Origin: Prinia subflava
Taxonomy: Eukaryota; Chordata; Aves; Passeriformes; Cisticolidae
DNA: 64,000 nt
Assembly (NCBI RefSeq): GCF_021018805.1
Contig: NW_026960613.1
Location: forward strand, 682,001 to 746,000
Direction of reading: 5' to 3'
Below, piece by piece: positions 11,691-22,322 of this stretch (positions are counted from its first letter, which is position 1; each line of letters starts with the position of its first letter). The notes under the pieces are model-generated. The model worked only from the letters and a program-made list of their open reading frames with translations. It searched no databases and was not told the DNA's origin. Position numbers and translations under genes: made by a program.

Positions 11691-11904
11691 GCTCATGCTA
11701 AGGCCTCATGCATGCTGAGAGAAGTGACATTAGGTCAAAGGGAGAGTATCACGTGGGCAGGACAGGTGGCCAGAAAGAGCTAAAAGGCCATTATATAACC
11801 ATTATTGCTTGCTGTCTCCTGCAATCATTGTCTTTGCATACTGATTGTCTGACAGTTTCATCAGTATCTGCTAGCTCATGGAAATGGTATAAACCAAGAA
11901 TTCA
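11691..11904. other. Unassigned interval, possibly LTR-derived
   Basis: A TATATAA-like box at 11793-11800 suggests an LTR promoter remnant, but there is no TG...CA pair or duplication. It lies between the L-type pol fragment and the CR1 piece that hosts LTR-C. Confidence 0.35.
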
Positions 11905-13202
11905 AGGTCAAAGGAGGTAATTCTCCCACTCTACTCTTGTCTTGGAGTGATTCATAATGATAGTGTATTCTGTAATCATCTGTGCCCAAAAACTGTTACT
12001 GTATCTTTAAGATTCTGCAGCCCGGGACCTTGTGGGAGTGGGGTAGAGTTTGCTTTTGCGGGGGGGGGGGGGGTTAAAAGCTCCCCACTCAGGTTTTTCG
12101 GGCATGGTATTTGCTTTGCTGGCTTGGTCTTTGCCCAGGCAAAAAACTTCCTTTCCTTGGCTCAGAGAAGCTGCAGTAGCGATCTTTGGGCTGCCTTGAG
12201 GTGAATTCCTTAGCTGCTTGTCCAAAGCCGGAGGCATCATGCCAAAAGAAGTGGAGCGGAGATGCCCCGGTCCAGCCCAAGCCACTGTTATCTGTGCTGG
12301 GCTGGGGAGAGGACGACACCAAGTGGCTACAGTCCAGCTGCTTTGCCTGCCGTGACCACTCTGCTGAGCCTTTCCATGGGAAGGAGGTTGATGCTGGATG
12401 AGCCATTGGGCCTTTGTCTGCTGCTGGAACTGCTCCATGAAGCTCCTACCTTCCCGAGAGGGAGCTGACACCATCTCATATCATGTATTGAGAACAGGTA
12501 TTCTCCAGCATTTCAGGTCTCTCTTTGTTCCAGTGGGGTGGTGAGGTCTAGAAGTTTGATACCTAGAGGTTATTTTTTATTTATGTTTTCCCCTGCCTGT
12601 TGGCATTCTGTTTGGTAATAAACCATTGGTTTTTTCACTTTCATCTATTAGTATTAATTTCTTATTGGTGGAAAGGGATTGTTGGAACCCTTAGAGGAGA
12701 TGACTCATTCCAGTGTTCTTCTTTAAATTGTCTCAAACCAAGAAAACTCTGCACTGATGCGGTTTCACCTCAAGTACTGCTTGCAGTTTTAGGCATCGCA
12801 ATATAAAAAAAGGCAATAAACTATTAGAGAGCATCCAAAGGAGAGCCATGAGAATGGTGAAAGGTCTGGAGGGGAAACCGTATGAAAAGCGACTGAGGTC
12901 ACTTAGTCTGTTCGGTCTAGATGAGACTGAGGGAAGATCTCATTGGAGTTGTCAACATCCTCACAAGGGGAAGTGTAAGGGCAGGTGCCAATCTCTTCGC
13001 TCTCATGACCAGTGACAGAACTTGAGGAAGTGGCATGAAGCTGCGTCGGGGAGGTTTAGGTTAGATATCAGGGAAATTTTTTTTCACCCAGAGGGTAGTT
13101 GAGCACTGGAACAGACTCCCCAGGGAAGTGGTCACAGCAGCAAGCCTGACAGAGTTCAAATGTTTGGACAATGCTCTCAAGCACATGGTGTAATTCTTGA
13201 GG
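11905..13202 (+). mobile_element. CR1 LINE 3' fragment split by LTR-C
   Basis: 11905-11937 (GGTCAAAGGAGGTAATTCTCCC) and 12751-13202 join into one CR1 ORF2 C-terminal region. The second part has the segments before the CR1 tail (GTGGTCACAGCAGCAAGCCTGACAG near 13128). It is cut at about 13202 where L-type integrase sequence begins. Confidence 0.7.
11938..12745 (+). repeat. Solo LTR-C, TSD TACTCT/AACTCT
   Basis: Begins TGTCTTGGAGTGATTC and ends near CAAACCAAGAAA. Start, middle and end align with the LTR at 45836-47570. The flanks TACTCT and AACTCT match at five of six positions, and the other copy has a perfect 6 bp duplication. It contains a poly-G run at 12060-12073 and an AATAAA near 12617. 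It interrupts a CR1 whose two halves fit together. Confidence 0.75.
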
Positions 13203-13526
13203 TGGAGCAGAAAACTCCAAAACTGGGAGCAGAAGGGTGAACTATTTGTAGCTCAATAGGCCCATGAAACATTGGGAAAGCTAGGGAGACATGCAACGCA
13301 AAAGGGAGAGAGGTGGGCCTGACCATTGAGGCCATCACATTGGTCACTCATGAATATGAAACATGCACCACAATCAAGCCGGCCACATGAATAAAATCTC
13401 CCTGGAATACAGAGCAGTGGCTGGATTTTCAACATGGTGAGGCCTGGCAAATTGACTACATTGGACCACTGCCACAAACATGCCAAGGCAACTGCTACAT
13501 ACTCACCATGGTAGAAGCAACTACTG
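13203..13526 (+). pseudogene. pol: L-type ERV copy 1, part 3: integrase N-terminal half
   Basis: Matches 30990-31290 (copy 2) and 37045-37350 (full-length element). It contains the zinc-binding region and the ...IDYIGPLP-type first catalytic Asp segment near 13450-13470. It is interrupted after the MVEATT segment by the gamma-like provirus, whose duplication TACTG lies at 13522-13526. Integrase sequence resumes at 21936. Confidence 0.8.
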
Positions 13527-14198
13527 TGTGAAAAATGTAGAATGTTAATTCATGTTCTTATAGTTAATGAAATATATTGAAAACTATAAATTACTGTATG
13601 TGTATATGTGATAGATGAGAACGTGTGTTTCAGCATGTCTTGTAACATAAGGTTGAAACAAAAAGGCAAGCACCACCCTAGGTCCTCTTGTTCAGAAATA
13701 GAAAAAGGATGAATGGGCAGCGCTGGGAGGAAACTATCGAGATAAGAAATCAGCAGGGCCATCAACACAGCGGGCCACCTCCCTCCTCGAGCATCAGCGA
13801 CGGTAGCAAGAATTATCGACAATATCTCGACCATTCATCAGCCATGAAGACCTATAGAAACTAGACATTAACATCTGAACTGAGAGAGAGAACTCTTTTC
13901 AGCCTAGCCAGAGACACCCTTGGATTTGAATAGCTAGCTGGGACACAAAGGGAAATATGAAGAAATATTGCCAAGGGCAGAATAAAAACCAAGCCCCGAG
14001 CTGGGCAAATTTGTGAACCTAGGGGGAGACAGCAGACGGCCAGGTTCTGTGTCTCAAGGTTCACCCTTGGCATTTTCCCGGGTAAAAATTGTCAAGTATC
14101 TCCGCTGTTGGTGAGTTTATCGAAATTCTGTAATTCGATCTTTTGTTAATAAACCAAATTGTTATTTTAATTGGAATATTGTATTGGCATTTATAACA
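13527..14198 (+). repeat. 5' LTR of the gamma-like provirus
   Basis: Begins TGTGAAAAATGTAGAATG and ends CATTTATAACA. It is 672 bp long, with an AATAAA in the late part near 14147-14152. Compared with the 3' LTR it lacks 8 bp (TGTATAAA) near the TATA position and keeps a 5 bp segment (near 13639) that the 3' LTR lost. At the sites where the two LTRs differ by G versus A this copy mostly has G, agreeing with the solo LTR at 22609-23299. Confidence 0.95.
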
Positions 14199-14202
14199 GT
14201 TT

Positions 14203-14220
14203 TGGCGCCCAATGTGGGGC
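14203..14220 (+). promoter_or_regulatory. Primer binding site, tRNA-Lys type
   Basis: TGGCGCCCAATGTGGGGC starts four bases after the LTR end. It differs by one base (AATG for AACG) from the classical tRNA-Lys1,2 primer-site sequence. This is the priming site for minus-strand DNA synthesis. Confidence 0.85.
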
Positions 14221-14964
14221 CAGGTTTGGGAGATCTGTGGACCCCTGTTTCTGACCGGGAGGTGCCCTGCTCTTACAAGCGGCTCGGCAGATCAGAGTAA
14301 GTCCAGCGGAACCAACTAGCAAAAAGAACCCAAAAACCCCAACAGCGGAGGGGTTAGGACAAGCTAGCTTGGAGAAGGGCTCCGGAACTCAGCAGGGATA
14401 CGAGAGGGGGGGTCTCTGGGAACCGCAGTATATATTTTTTTCCACTCGTAAAATTCAACGTGCACGAAGAACCCACGCTAGAAAAGGAGACCGTGAGTAT
14501 CGTGTGGTTCGGTGGGGTGACCAAGTGTATGAGAACGTGTGTGTGTGTGTGAACGAGACATGATATGATCACGAAGTGAGAGCAGACCCTAAAACCGCAG
14601 TTCCACTGTCCCGCGAGGGGCGTAGCCGGTTGACGGAGAAGTGCGTGGAACGTGTAATATTTGTGTGAGTGTTACCCGACGGAGGGTGTCAGTCACAAGG
14701 GGTCCTGAAGGAAAGGGGACGTCCCTTCGCGTTCGGGGACTAGTAAGCCTTCTTGACTCTAACCAAAGGGTCCGTTAATTTTTTTCAGTAGCAGTTGTAA
14801 AAGAGCCCGCCCTTAAAAGAACCTCCACGGAACGGTCCTCCGTTGGACTAGATTAACGGCACCAAGTTTGGAAACTCGGGATTTAATTTTTGTGCGGTAA
14901 CCCATAACTTCTGTGCCACGGGAAAGATAGAGTCATATCTCAGTAGAGATCAAGAGTATCATTT
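14221..14964 (+). other. Proviral leader
   Basis: About 740 bp between primer site and gag with no long open frame. This length fits a gammaretroviral leader carrying packaging signals, but no specific structure was identified. The open frame 14369-14563 has no recognisable content. Confidence 0.6.
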
Positions 14965-16567
14965 ATGGGAAGCCTCAGAGGGGCGGTTCCTGAGATCCCG
15001 AGGGGAAGTCCATTAGGATAGATGTTAGAATATTGGAAGGAATACCCTGAGAGGAGAGAAAAATCTAAGAAGATGATGATTTACTTTTGTATAGAAGTAT
15101 GGGGAGGAAAGGAGATAGAGAAATATGTAATTTGGCCGATGCTTAACACGTTTGAGTCATGGACATGTCAGGCTCTGTGTAAGTATGTAAGGAACAAGGA
15201 ACAAAGGGAAGTAGACGAGTTAGAATATGCACAATTGTGGGAGGAATCACAGTTTAGTATGTACCCGATGAAAACAGGGAAAAAGGAAGAATGGGAACCC
15301 CTGGACTATCTTCCCCCTCCCTACACACCCCCACCAGCACAAGCTCCCGTCCCGACCCAAGAACCTGCTTCTGACCCCGACCTGCAGCGTGCTCAAGTCC
15401 ACCCTGTAACAGCCTCAGCGCCACCGCTAGAAAACAGTCTCACTAGCAGAGAATTCTGCCTCGCCACTTTCCCGTCATCCCGAGGCCCTGCTCCCTGAGA
15501 AAGACGCAATCTCCCTCCCTAGTCCGAGCCAGCGCATGCGCTCCAAACCAAAGTCTGCACTTACGCCTCCTGTTAGAAGAACTAAGCGAAAAAGAAAGAA
15601 AATTAGCGAGGGAGATAGTGAGGTAGAAGAAGAAAGTAAAAGCTTATACCCCTTGCGAGAGGTACCCACTGCCCCCAGAGTTATAAGATATGTAAATGTA
15701 CCTATTAACACTACAGACGTGAGAGCATTTAAGCGAGAGATGAGAAATTTGATAGATGATCCTTTGGGGGTTGCAAAAAAAGTTGATGAGTTTTTGAGAA
15801 CTAGTATTTATACCTATGATGATATTATAGCGATTTTGAGATCTTTGTTTAATCAGGAAGAAAGGGAGTTAATCAGGCAAGCGAAGATGAGGGAGTGAGA
15901 AAGACAGAATCCTCAAAGAAACCCCAGAGATTTAAAGTAGCCCAGCCATAGACCGGAGTAGAATCCTCAAACGGAGGATGAGCAGAAAAACATGATAGAT
16001 TTAAAGAGCATTGTGATACAGGGCATGAGGGAAGCTGTACCTAAGGGTCAAAATATTAGTAAAGCTATGAATGAATGACAGAGCAAAGATGAGACTCCGT
16101 CAGAGTAGCTTGAAAAGTTGAGAAAAAGTTTGCAGATGTATTAAAGTACAGATCCTAACTCCCCTGTGGGAGAAGTGTTATTTAAGACTCAACTTGTAGC
16201 TAAATCTTGGGAGGATATTAGAAGGAAACTAGAGAAAATTGAAGATTAGCAAAGAAGAAGTTTGCAGGAATTGTTAAGAGAAGCTCAAAAAGTGTATATG
16301 CAGCAAGAGGACACGCAGCAAAAGACGCAGGCGTGTGTATTAGTAGCAGCCGTACGAGAAATCCAGAGCAAGAGACCATCTCAAAGACCAGAATTCTTGA
16401 AAAAGAGAGGTGGCACCAGGGAAAGACCAGGACGATCTCCCCCTGACCAAAGAGATGCAAATAAATTTAAAGAAGCTCGCCAGTGTTATTACTGTAGGAG
16501 AAAAGGGCATACCAAGAAGGATTGTTACAAGAGAATAAAAGATGAAAACATGTTTAAGAATGAATAA
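14965..16567 (+). pseudogene. gag: gag (MA-p12-CA-NC) with many nonsense codons
   Basis: The likely start is ATG 14965, giving an N-terminal MGS that could be myristoylated; the frame meets TAG at 15019. Open from 15022 to 15498 is the matrix region with a PPPY late-domain motif at 15313-15324. A frameshift near 15450 leads into the capsid frame (15500 on), which begins with a proline/basic linker. In that frame stops occur at 15896 TGA, 15938 TAG, 15959 TAG, 16076 TGA, 16106 TAG, 16142 TAA and 16247 TAG. A single CCHC knuckle (C-X2-C-X4-H-X4-C) lies at 16484-16525. TAA at 16565 marks the gag end, in frame with protease. Confidence 0.88.
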
Positions 16568-16975
16568 GACACCCTTAAGCTCTTTTTCCTAGAGTCTAAA
16601 CCATCCAAGGAGCCTAAAGTGAAATTAAAAATAAGACCCCACAAAGAAGTGTTGTTTTTAGTTGATACAGGGGCCGAGCGTTCTACAGTCAAAAAGTTGA
16701 CAAAAAGGTGTAATAAAAGTAAAGAAACTGCTCTAGTGATAAGAGCTAAAGGAGAACCTTTTAGGGTTCCAATAACTGAAGAAGTAGATATTGAGCTAGG
16801 AGATAAAGTATGTGTAAACAATTTGTTGTTAGTAGAAGAAGCAGATTATAACCTGCTCGGGAGAGAGTTGATAGTAACTTTAAGAATAAATCTCATAGTA
16901 AAAAGCATAGATATTATAGTGAATTTGTATCGATTAGCTGAAGAAGATGAGAAAAAAATTAACCCTTCAGTTTAG
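16568..16975 (+). pseudogene. pro: pro: retropepsin
   Basis: It follows gag in the same frame, as in gammaretroviruses that make Gag-Pol by stop-codon read-through. The catalytic DTGA motif is at 16664-16675 within FLVDTGAERS. Open from the gag stop to TAG 16973. The flap and C-terminal GREL segment near 16858 are recognisable. Apart from the TAG the domain is intact. Confidence 0.85.
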
Positions 16976-18420
16976 CACACCCCAAGAAAAGGGAGAATAA
17001 TTGAAATGAGCCCCATATCCATAGAAATCCAAAGACCAGAAGACCCCATCTGGGTAAAACAATATTATATCTCCCTAGAAGGGAGAAAGAGATTGAAACC
17101 TATAATTGAAGATTTGCTCCAGAGAAGAGTTCTCGAACCCTGTATTTCTAGACATAACACCCCGATACTAGCAGTAAGAAAACCAGATAGTAATTATCGA
17201 TTAGTCCAAGACCTAAGAGCAGTAAATCAGAACAAAAACTAACTTTCCTGTAGTGGCAAATCCCTACACGTTATTAAACCAGATTTCCCCAGAAGATGTC
17301 TAGTATAGCGTAATAGATCTGAAAGATGCATTTTAGACATGTCCTCTAGCAGAAGATAGTAGGGATTTCTTTGCCTTTCAGTGGGAGGATCCGGACACGA
17401 ATAGAAAACAACAGTTAAGGTAGACTACTTTACCTCAGAGTTTCACAGACTCACTGAACTTGTTTGCCCAAGCTTTGGGGAAATTATTAGATCAGTTTGT
17501 CCCCGTGGAGGGAACAAAAATCTTACAATATGTAGATGACATCTTGATTACAGAGCCTGAAGAAGAGAGAGTTAAAGCAAGCACAATAGAACTATTGAAC
17601 TTCCTGAGTAAAAAGGGATTGAAAGTGTCAAAATCTAAATTGCAATTAACTGAGCAAGAAGTAAAATACTTAGAGCATTAGTTAGTAAGGGGAAAGAAGA
17701 AATTAGACCCAGAGCAGATATCGGGAATTGTGGCCCTACCACCTCCGGGCTCAAAGCGGGAAGTTAAACAGTTCTTAGGACTCTTGAGATATTGTAAGCA
17801 ATAGATCGAGAGATATAGTGAAAAGGTTAAGTTCCTCTATGAAAAGCTCACCACAGACCGCGTGAAGTGGGATGAGCAAGATAATAGAAGGTTAGAAGAA
17901 CTTAGAGATTCTAATAACAGCCCCAGTGTTGAGTCTGCCCGACATAAACCAGCAATTCCAACTCTTCGTAGATGTTAGCAATCACACAGAATATGGGGTT
18001 CTGACACAAGAATGGGTGGGATCCAAGAAACCAGTAGAGTATGTTTCGAAACTATTAGATCCTGTTAGCTGAAGATAGCCAACGTGTTTACAAGCGATTG
18101 TAGCAGTAGCTTTGATAGTAGAGGAGGCCAAGAAAGTAACTTTTGGCACTCCTTTAGTAGTATATACCCCTCACAATGTCAAGAGTATATTGCAACACAA
18201 AGCTGACAAATAGCTTACAGATTCCCAGCTGTTAAAGTATGAGGCAATTTTGATAAACTCCCCTGAACTAGAACTCCGTACAGCTGCAGCTCGAAATCCC
18301 GCCCAGTTTCTGTTCGGAGGGAGATCTGAAGAATATAGTCACAACTGCTCCGAAGTAGTGGAATTACAAACTAAAATAAGACCAGATCTAGAGGAAGAGG
18401 AACTTAACGAGGGTGAGAAA
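16976..18420 (+). pseudogene. pol: pol: reverse transcriptase, frameshifted, nonsense-rich
   Basis: The fingers begin in the gag-pro frame (17006-17242, with LVQDLRAVNQ). A frameshift near 17240 moves to the next frame, which holds the palm. The catalytic YVDD is at 17529-17540. Stops in this frame are TAG 17301, 17334, 17421, 17679 and 17802; 17421 sits at the tryptophan of the conserved motif before the LPQ turn, where Gly is also changed to Ser. After another shift near 17900 the thumb/connection continues with TGA 18070, TAG 18076 and TAG 18211. Domain order is that of gammaretroviral RT. Confidence 0.88.
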
Positions 18421-18960
18421 TAGTTTGTAGATGAGTCTGCACCGGTTATAGAGAAAACAGAAAACTGAGTATGCGATAATAGATAGAAAAACTGGAAAAG
18501 TTATTGAGTCGAGACGATTAAGTGCCGACTAGTCAGCCCAAGCCTGCGAGATTTTTGCAGTTTTACAAGCCTTAAAAAGACTAAAAGGGAAGAAGGGTAC
18601 CATCTTCACAGACTCCAAATATTCCTATGAGATAATACACTTAGAAAAATTTAAGAAGAAAGGGAGCTGATGAGTATCCGTGAGAAAGAGTTAGTACATA
18701 GTGAACTGATCTGACAGATCCTAGAAGCTGTTAGAGAGCCAAAGGCAATTGCAGTAGTGCATGTGAAGAGACATCAATCAAGAATGCAATTTAAGACTCG
18801 TAGAAATAATTTAGCTGACCAAGAAGTGAAACGAGCAGCTCTCCTCACAATAAAAACCTCAGAGATGAAAGAAAATAGCCATAGAGAGTACCCATGTCAG
18901 CTGTCTGTAGATGAAGTTAAAGAATATAGCAGATGAAGAGCAAAACAAGAAAGAGAGAAA
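18421..18960 (+). pseudogene. pol: pol: RNase H
   Basis: Begins with TAG 18421 directly before FVDES, the first catalytic Asp segment; the usual Gly after it is Glu, another G-to-A change. A frameshift near 18470 follows. The next frame has TAG at 18530, the Glu-containing ACEIFAVLQAL region and the TDSKYSYEI segment with the third acidic residue near 18608. Later sequence (AVVHVKRHQ near 18757) fits the C-terminal His region. Confidence 0.8.
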
Positions 18961-19960
18961 TAGAAACTACCAGACAGCAGAGAATTAATATGAAAAGAAT
19001 ATACCCGGAAAATTTTAAATAGACTGCATGCACAAACTCATTAGAGTGCACAAGCATTAGCTGAACATTTCTTGAAATTCTTTAGCTGTAAAAAGATATA
19101 TGAGCTAGCAAAACAAGAAGTATTAAGTTGTGTTATATGTCAAAGGGTAAACAGAACAAAGTCTAAACAGAATCCTTGGGGGAGGCAGCCCCTAGCATAT
19201 CGCCCCTTCAGCAGGGTACAAGTAGACTATACTGAACTTCCAAAAGTAAGAAAGTATAGATATCTATTAGTAATAACAGATCAACTAACTCGTTGAGTAG
19301 AAGCTTTTCCAAGCTCCAAGGCAACCGCTCATATAGTAGCCAAAATAATACTAGAAGAAATTATTCCTCGTTATGAGATTATAGATCATATTGATTCAGA
19401 TCAAAGAACACACTTTACCTCAAAAATCATAAAACATTTAGCTGACACCCTAAGAATTCGATGGGACTATCACACCCCATGGCACCCCCAAAGTTCGAGA
19501 AAAGTTGAAAAGATGAACCAGACTATAAAAGCCCAATTATCAACATTAATGCTTGAAACAAAAATGTCCTAAGTAAAATGTTTACCCCTAGCTTTACTAA
19601 ATATACAGACAATGCCAAATTCAAACAGTAGATTATCTCCATTTGAAATGTACAGAATGCCCTACGAACACGAGATGCCAGTGAGTCACCCTCAATTAGA
19701 AGACTCACAAATACAGCCCAATCTAGTAGCTGTCAACAAAAACTTGCAGGAATTAAGAAAAGCATAATCCTGCAAAGTACTCCCTTAAGATTTGCTATCC
19801 ATAGAATACAACCTAGAGATAAAGTGTTAATAAAAACCTAGAAAGAAGTGTCGTTAACCCCTCATTGGGAGGGACCTTTTCTCATCCTTTTAACTACAGA
19901 AACAGCCATCAGAACAGCTGAGAGAAGCTAGACTCACGCATCTAGAGTCAAGAAATTAGA
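18961..19960 (+). pseudogene. pol: pol: integrase with DD35E
   Basis: The zinc-binding HHCC domain is visible around 19024-19150 (HAQTH then CVIC) with TAG at 19042. The catalytic core has Asp in VDYTELP near 19225 and Asp in DSDQ near 19396, and Glu in KVEKMN near 19507; 35 residues separate the second Asp from the Glu. Gly residues flanking both later motifs are changed to Arg (DQR, SSR), again G-to-A. Stops include TGA 19294 (in the motif before VEAF) and TAA 19570. The C-terminal domain decays after about 19760. Confidence 0.85.
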
Positions 19961-21228
19961 GACCCCGAAAAAAAATCCCGAGTAGAAAGTCGTTTCTTCC
20001 CCAAGAGATTTGAAGATCCGTTTACATCGAAGACATAACAGCCCAAAGGAGCACTGAGCTACGACTTAGAGAAGTCCAGAAAGAAAACTTTTGTATCCAC
20101 CTTAAAGAAAACCCAAGAGGGGCGAGTAATATTAAGAGACATTTTTAGCCGTACGATCAGTTAGGAGAAACAGAGATCAATTAGATACCGCTTAAAAATT
20201 CAGCAAGAAGAGGGAAAGCAAACCATAGAAACCGAGATTGTAGTGCAAAAAAGTTCCTGCCGCGACAAAACAGCTAAGGCCGTCTAGAGAAACAGCCCAA
20301 TAGAGAAATATGAAGCAGAAACCAGAAAGAGGGTCCAAGCAACTTTTTCCTGCTGCTGAGAAGAAACAAAACCTCGCCATTAGTTGCAACCCAATGGGCG
20401 CTAGCATAAACAGAGGAATTTGTTTGTAGATCACTCTAATAGTCATAAACCTAACTATAAGCCCAACAAAGAGCCAGTAAAATGAAACTAAACTTAGCCT
20501 GAAGCTTCCCAAAATAGACAGCCCTGAAGCTAAAATTCAGTCCATCTTAGAGCACCCTTTAAAGGGAAATCTGGACCAAGAGATTAAATTAGTTAAAAAA
20601 GATTTCAACCGACAGATCCTGTCTAAAGATCATTAGTCACAAATGCTCTCTTCATCCTCAAAAATCCCACTGAAAGGGACCTCTGAGGGAAGTTTAACAT
20701 CACACAGTCTAGCCCATATAATAGAAACAGGGACAAAGACTCATGAATTCCTAATTAATATACAGATTGACTTGAAAAAGCTAAAGATGATGATAAAATT
20801 TGTGAGAAATAGCACTCAGAAAAACAAAAAATTAAAATCTAGTCTGAAATTGAAAGTTAAGTGAATATGCAATCAGAGAAAGTAGACTGCCTTCTAAAGA
20901 GAGGAGAAAATATGCCAAGTAAACAGAATGATTCATCCTCAAGAGACTCAAGGTAGAGAAAGAGAATAAAAAGTGCAAGAATAACAGGACTGTAGGTCCT
21001 GAGAATAATAATTTGGGCACTGACAAGTCCCAAGCTAACCCTAAAGTATATGAGTCCCTTGTATTAGATAGCAAAAAGAGTAAAAACTTTCAGACTTATA
21101 AATCTAAGAAGACAACAAAGAAAAAGAGCCGCACAAGCTTTAGCAAAGTTTGAAATACAGTTAAAGGAAAAAGTTCACTAAACTGTAAAAAGAAACAATA
21201 GAGATGATGCGAACATGAATTAAATTGT
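19961..21228 (+). other. env position, no readable env
   Basis: About 1.27 kb between integrase and the polypurine tract. It is A-rich with dense TAG and TAA codons in every frame. The longest open pieces (20643-20864 plus strand; 20192-20512 minus strand) show no convincing Env motif such as CX6CC. It may be a truncated and edited env or a non-coding region. I could not assign it. Confidence 0.5.
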
Positions 21229-21254
21229 TAATAAAAGAAAAAAAATGGGGGAAT
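21229..21254 (+). promoter_or_regulatory. Polypurine tract
   Basis: The purine run AAAAGAAAAAAAATGGGGGAAT lies directly before the 3' LTR and is the expected plus-strand primer site. It is broken by single pyrimidines only near its end. Confidence 0.8.
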
Positions 21255-21930
21255 TGTGAAAAATGTAGAATGTTAATTCATGTTCTTATAGTTAATGAAA
21301 TATATTGAAAACTATAAATTACTGTATGTGTATATGTGATAGATGAGAACGTGTGTTTCAGCATGTCTTATAAGGTTGAAACAAAAAGGCAAGCACCACC
21401 CTAGGTCCTCTTGTTCAGAAATAGAAAAAGGATGAATGGGCAGCGCTGGGAGGAAACTATCGAGATAAGAAATCAGCAGGGCCATCAACACAGCAGGCCA
21501 CCTCCCTCCTCGAGCATCAGCGACGGTAGCAAGAATTATCGACAATATCTCGACCATTCATCAGCCATGAAGACCTATAGAAACTAGACATTAACATCTG
21601 AACTGAGAGAGAGAACTCTTTTCAGCCTAGCCAGAGACACCCTTGGATTTGAATAGCTGGCTGAGACACAAAGGGAAATATGAAGAAATATTGCCAAGAG
21701 CAGAATAAAATGTATAAAAACCAAGCCCCGAGCTGGGCAAATTTGTGAACCTAGGGGGAGACAGCAGACGGCCAGATTCTGTGTCTCAAAGTTCACCCTT
21801 AGCATTTTCCCAGGTAAAAATTGTCAAGTATCTCCGCTGTTGGTGAGTTTACCGAAATTCTGTAATTCGATCTTTTGTTAATAAACCAAATTATTATTTT
21901 AATTAGAATATTGTATTAGCATTTATAACA
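21255..21930 (+). repeat. 3' LTR of the gamma-like provirus
   Basis: 676 bp, same ends as the 5' LTR, followed by the duplication TACTG. Hand alignment with the 5' LTR shows nine positions where this LTR has A and the 5' LTR has G (the solo family member supports G at most), plus about three other substitutions and two indels. Unlike the 5' LTR it retains TGTATAAAA near 21712. Confidence 0.95.
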
Positions 21931-21935
21931 TACTG

Positions 21936-22010
21936 GTTGAATAGAAACATACTCTGTAAACCATGCCACTGCTCGAAACACCATCTTAGGTCTTGATGTT
22001 GGAATACAGC
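21936..22010 (+). pseudogene. pol: L-type ERV copy 1, part 4: integrase continuation
   Basis: GGTTGAATAGAAACATAC... continues the integrase segment broken at 13526 (compare 31300-31365 and 37355-37420). Similarity ends near 22000 after the segment with CCATCTTAGGTCTTG. About 110 bp of unassigned sequence follows. Confidence 0.7.
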
Positions 22011-22120
22011 TTGGAAGCAGGATTCAAAGTACTGCTGAACTCATTACAGAAGTAGATGTGCTAGAAGGCTACAAGCCCTGGCAAGTTGAGGCAAGACCCT
22101 GAAGAAGGAAGAGATCAAGG

Positions 22121-22322
22121 TGTATGTATGTATATTTGTGTGCAAGACAGTACAGGCCTGTACAAGTCTGTACTAGCCCATAGTTAAGCAATGTTACTAA
22201 GAAACATAGATATGGTTATTGTTTTAGCTTATGCTTGAAAGGTATATAAACCAGCAGTGTGTTTAATAAAATTGGCTTCATGATGCAAACCATGGAGACC
22301 CTATCTCTTCGATCACTCGACA
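22121..22322 (+). repeat. Short LTR (about 200 bp)
   Basis: Starts TGTATGTATG and ends CACTCGACA. It has a TATATAAA box at 22242-22250 and AATAAA at 22265-22270 in normal LTR order. This size and layout resemble alpharetrovirus-like LTRs. No duplication was found, so boundaries are tentative. Confidence 0.45.

Larger units (their letters stand above)
13527..21930 (+). mobile_element. Full-length gammaretrovirus-like provirus, G-to-A hypermutated, TSD TACTG
   Basis: An 8.4 kb provirus with 5' LTR, tRNA-Lys-type primer site, leader, gag, pro, pol, an unreadable env-position region, polypurine tract and 3' LTR. A perfect 5 bp duplication TACTG flanks it (13522-13526, 21931-21935). Joining the flanks restores continuous integrase sequence of an older L-type ERV. 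Gag has a PPPY late domain and a single CCHC knuckle, and gag-pro-RT share a frame; these are gammaretroviral traits. Most frame-ending codons are TAG, TGA or TAA at expected tryptophan positions. The coding strand is strikingly A-rich from about 15900 to 21240. Confidence 0.9.

Noticed and set aside
12007..12474. 155-codon minus-strand open frame
   Set aside because: It is antisense to LTR-C, has no recognisable domain and does not persist in the second LTR-C copy.
19961..21228. A possible env gene of the gamma-like provirus
   Set aside because: No CX6CC motif, membrane span or long frame could be identified on the plus strand, so only the position suggests env.
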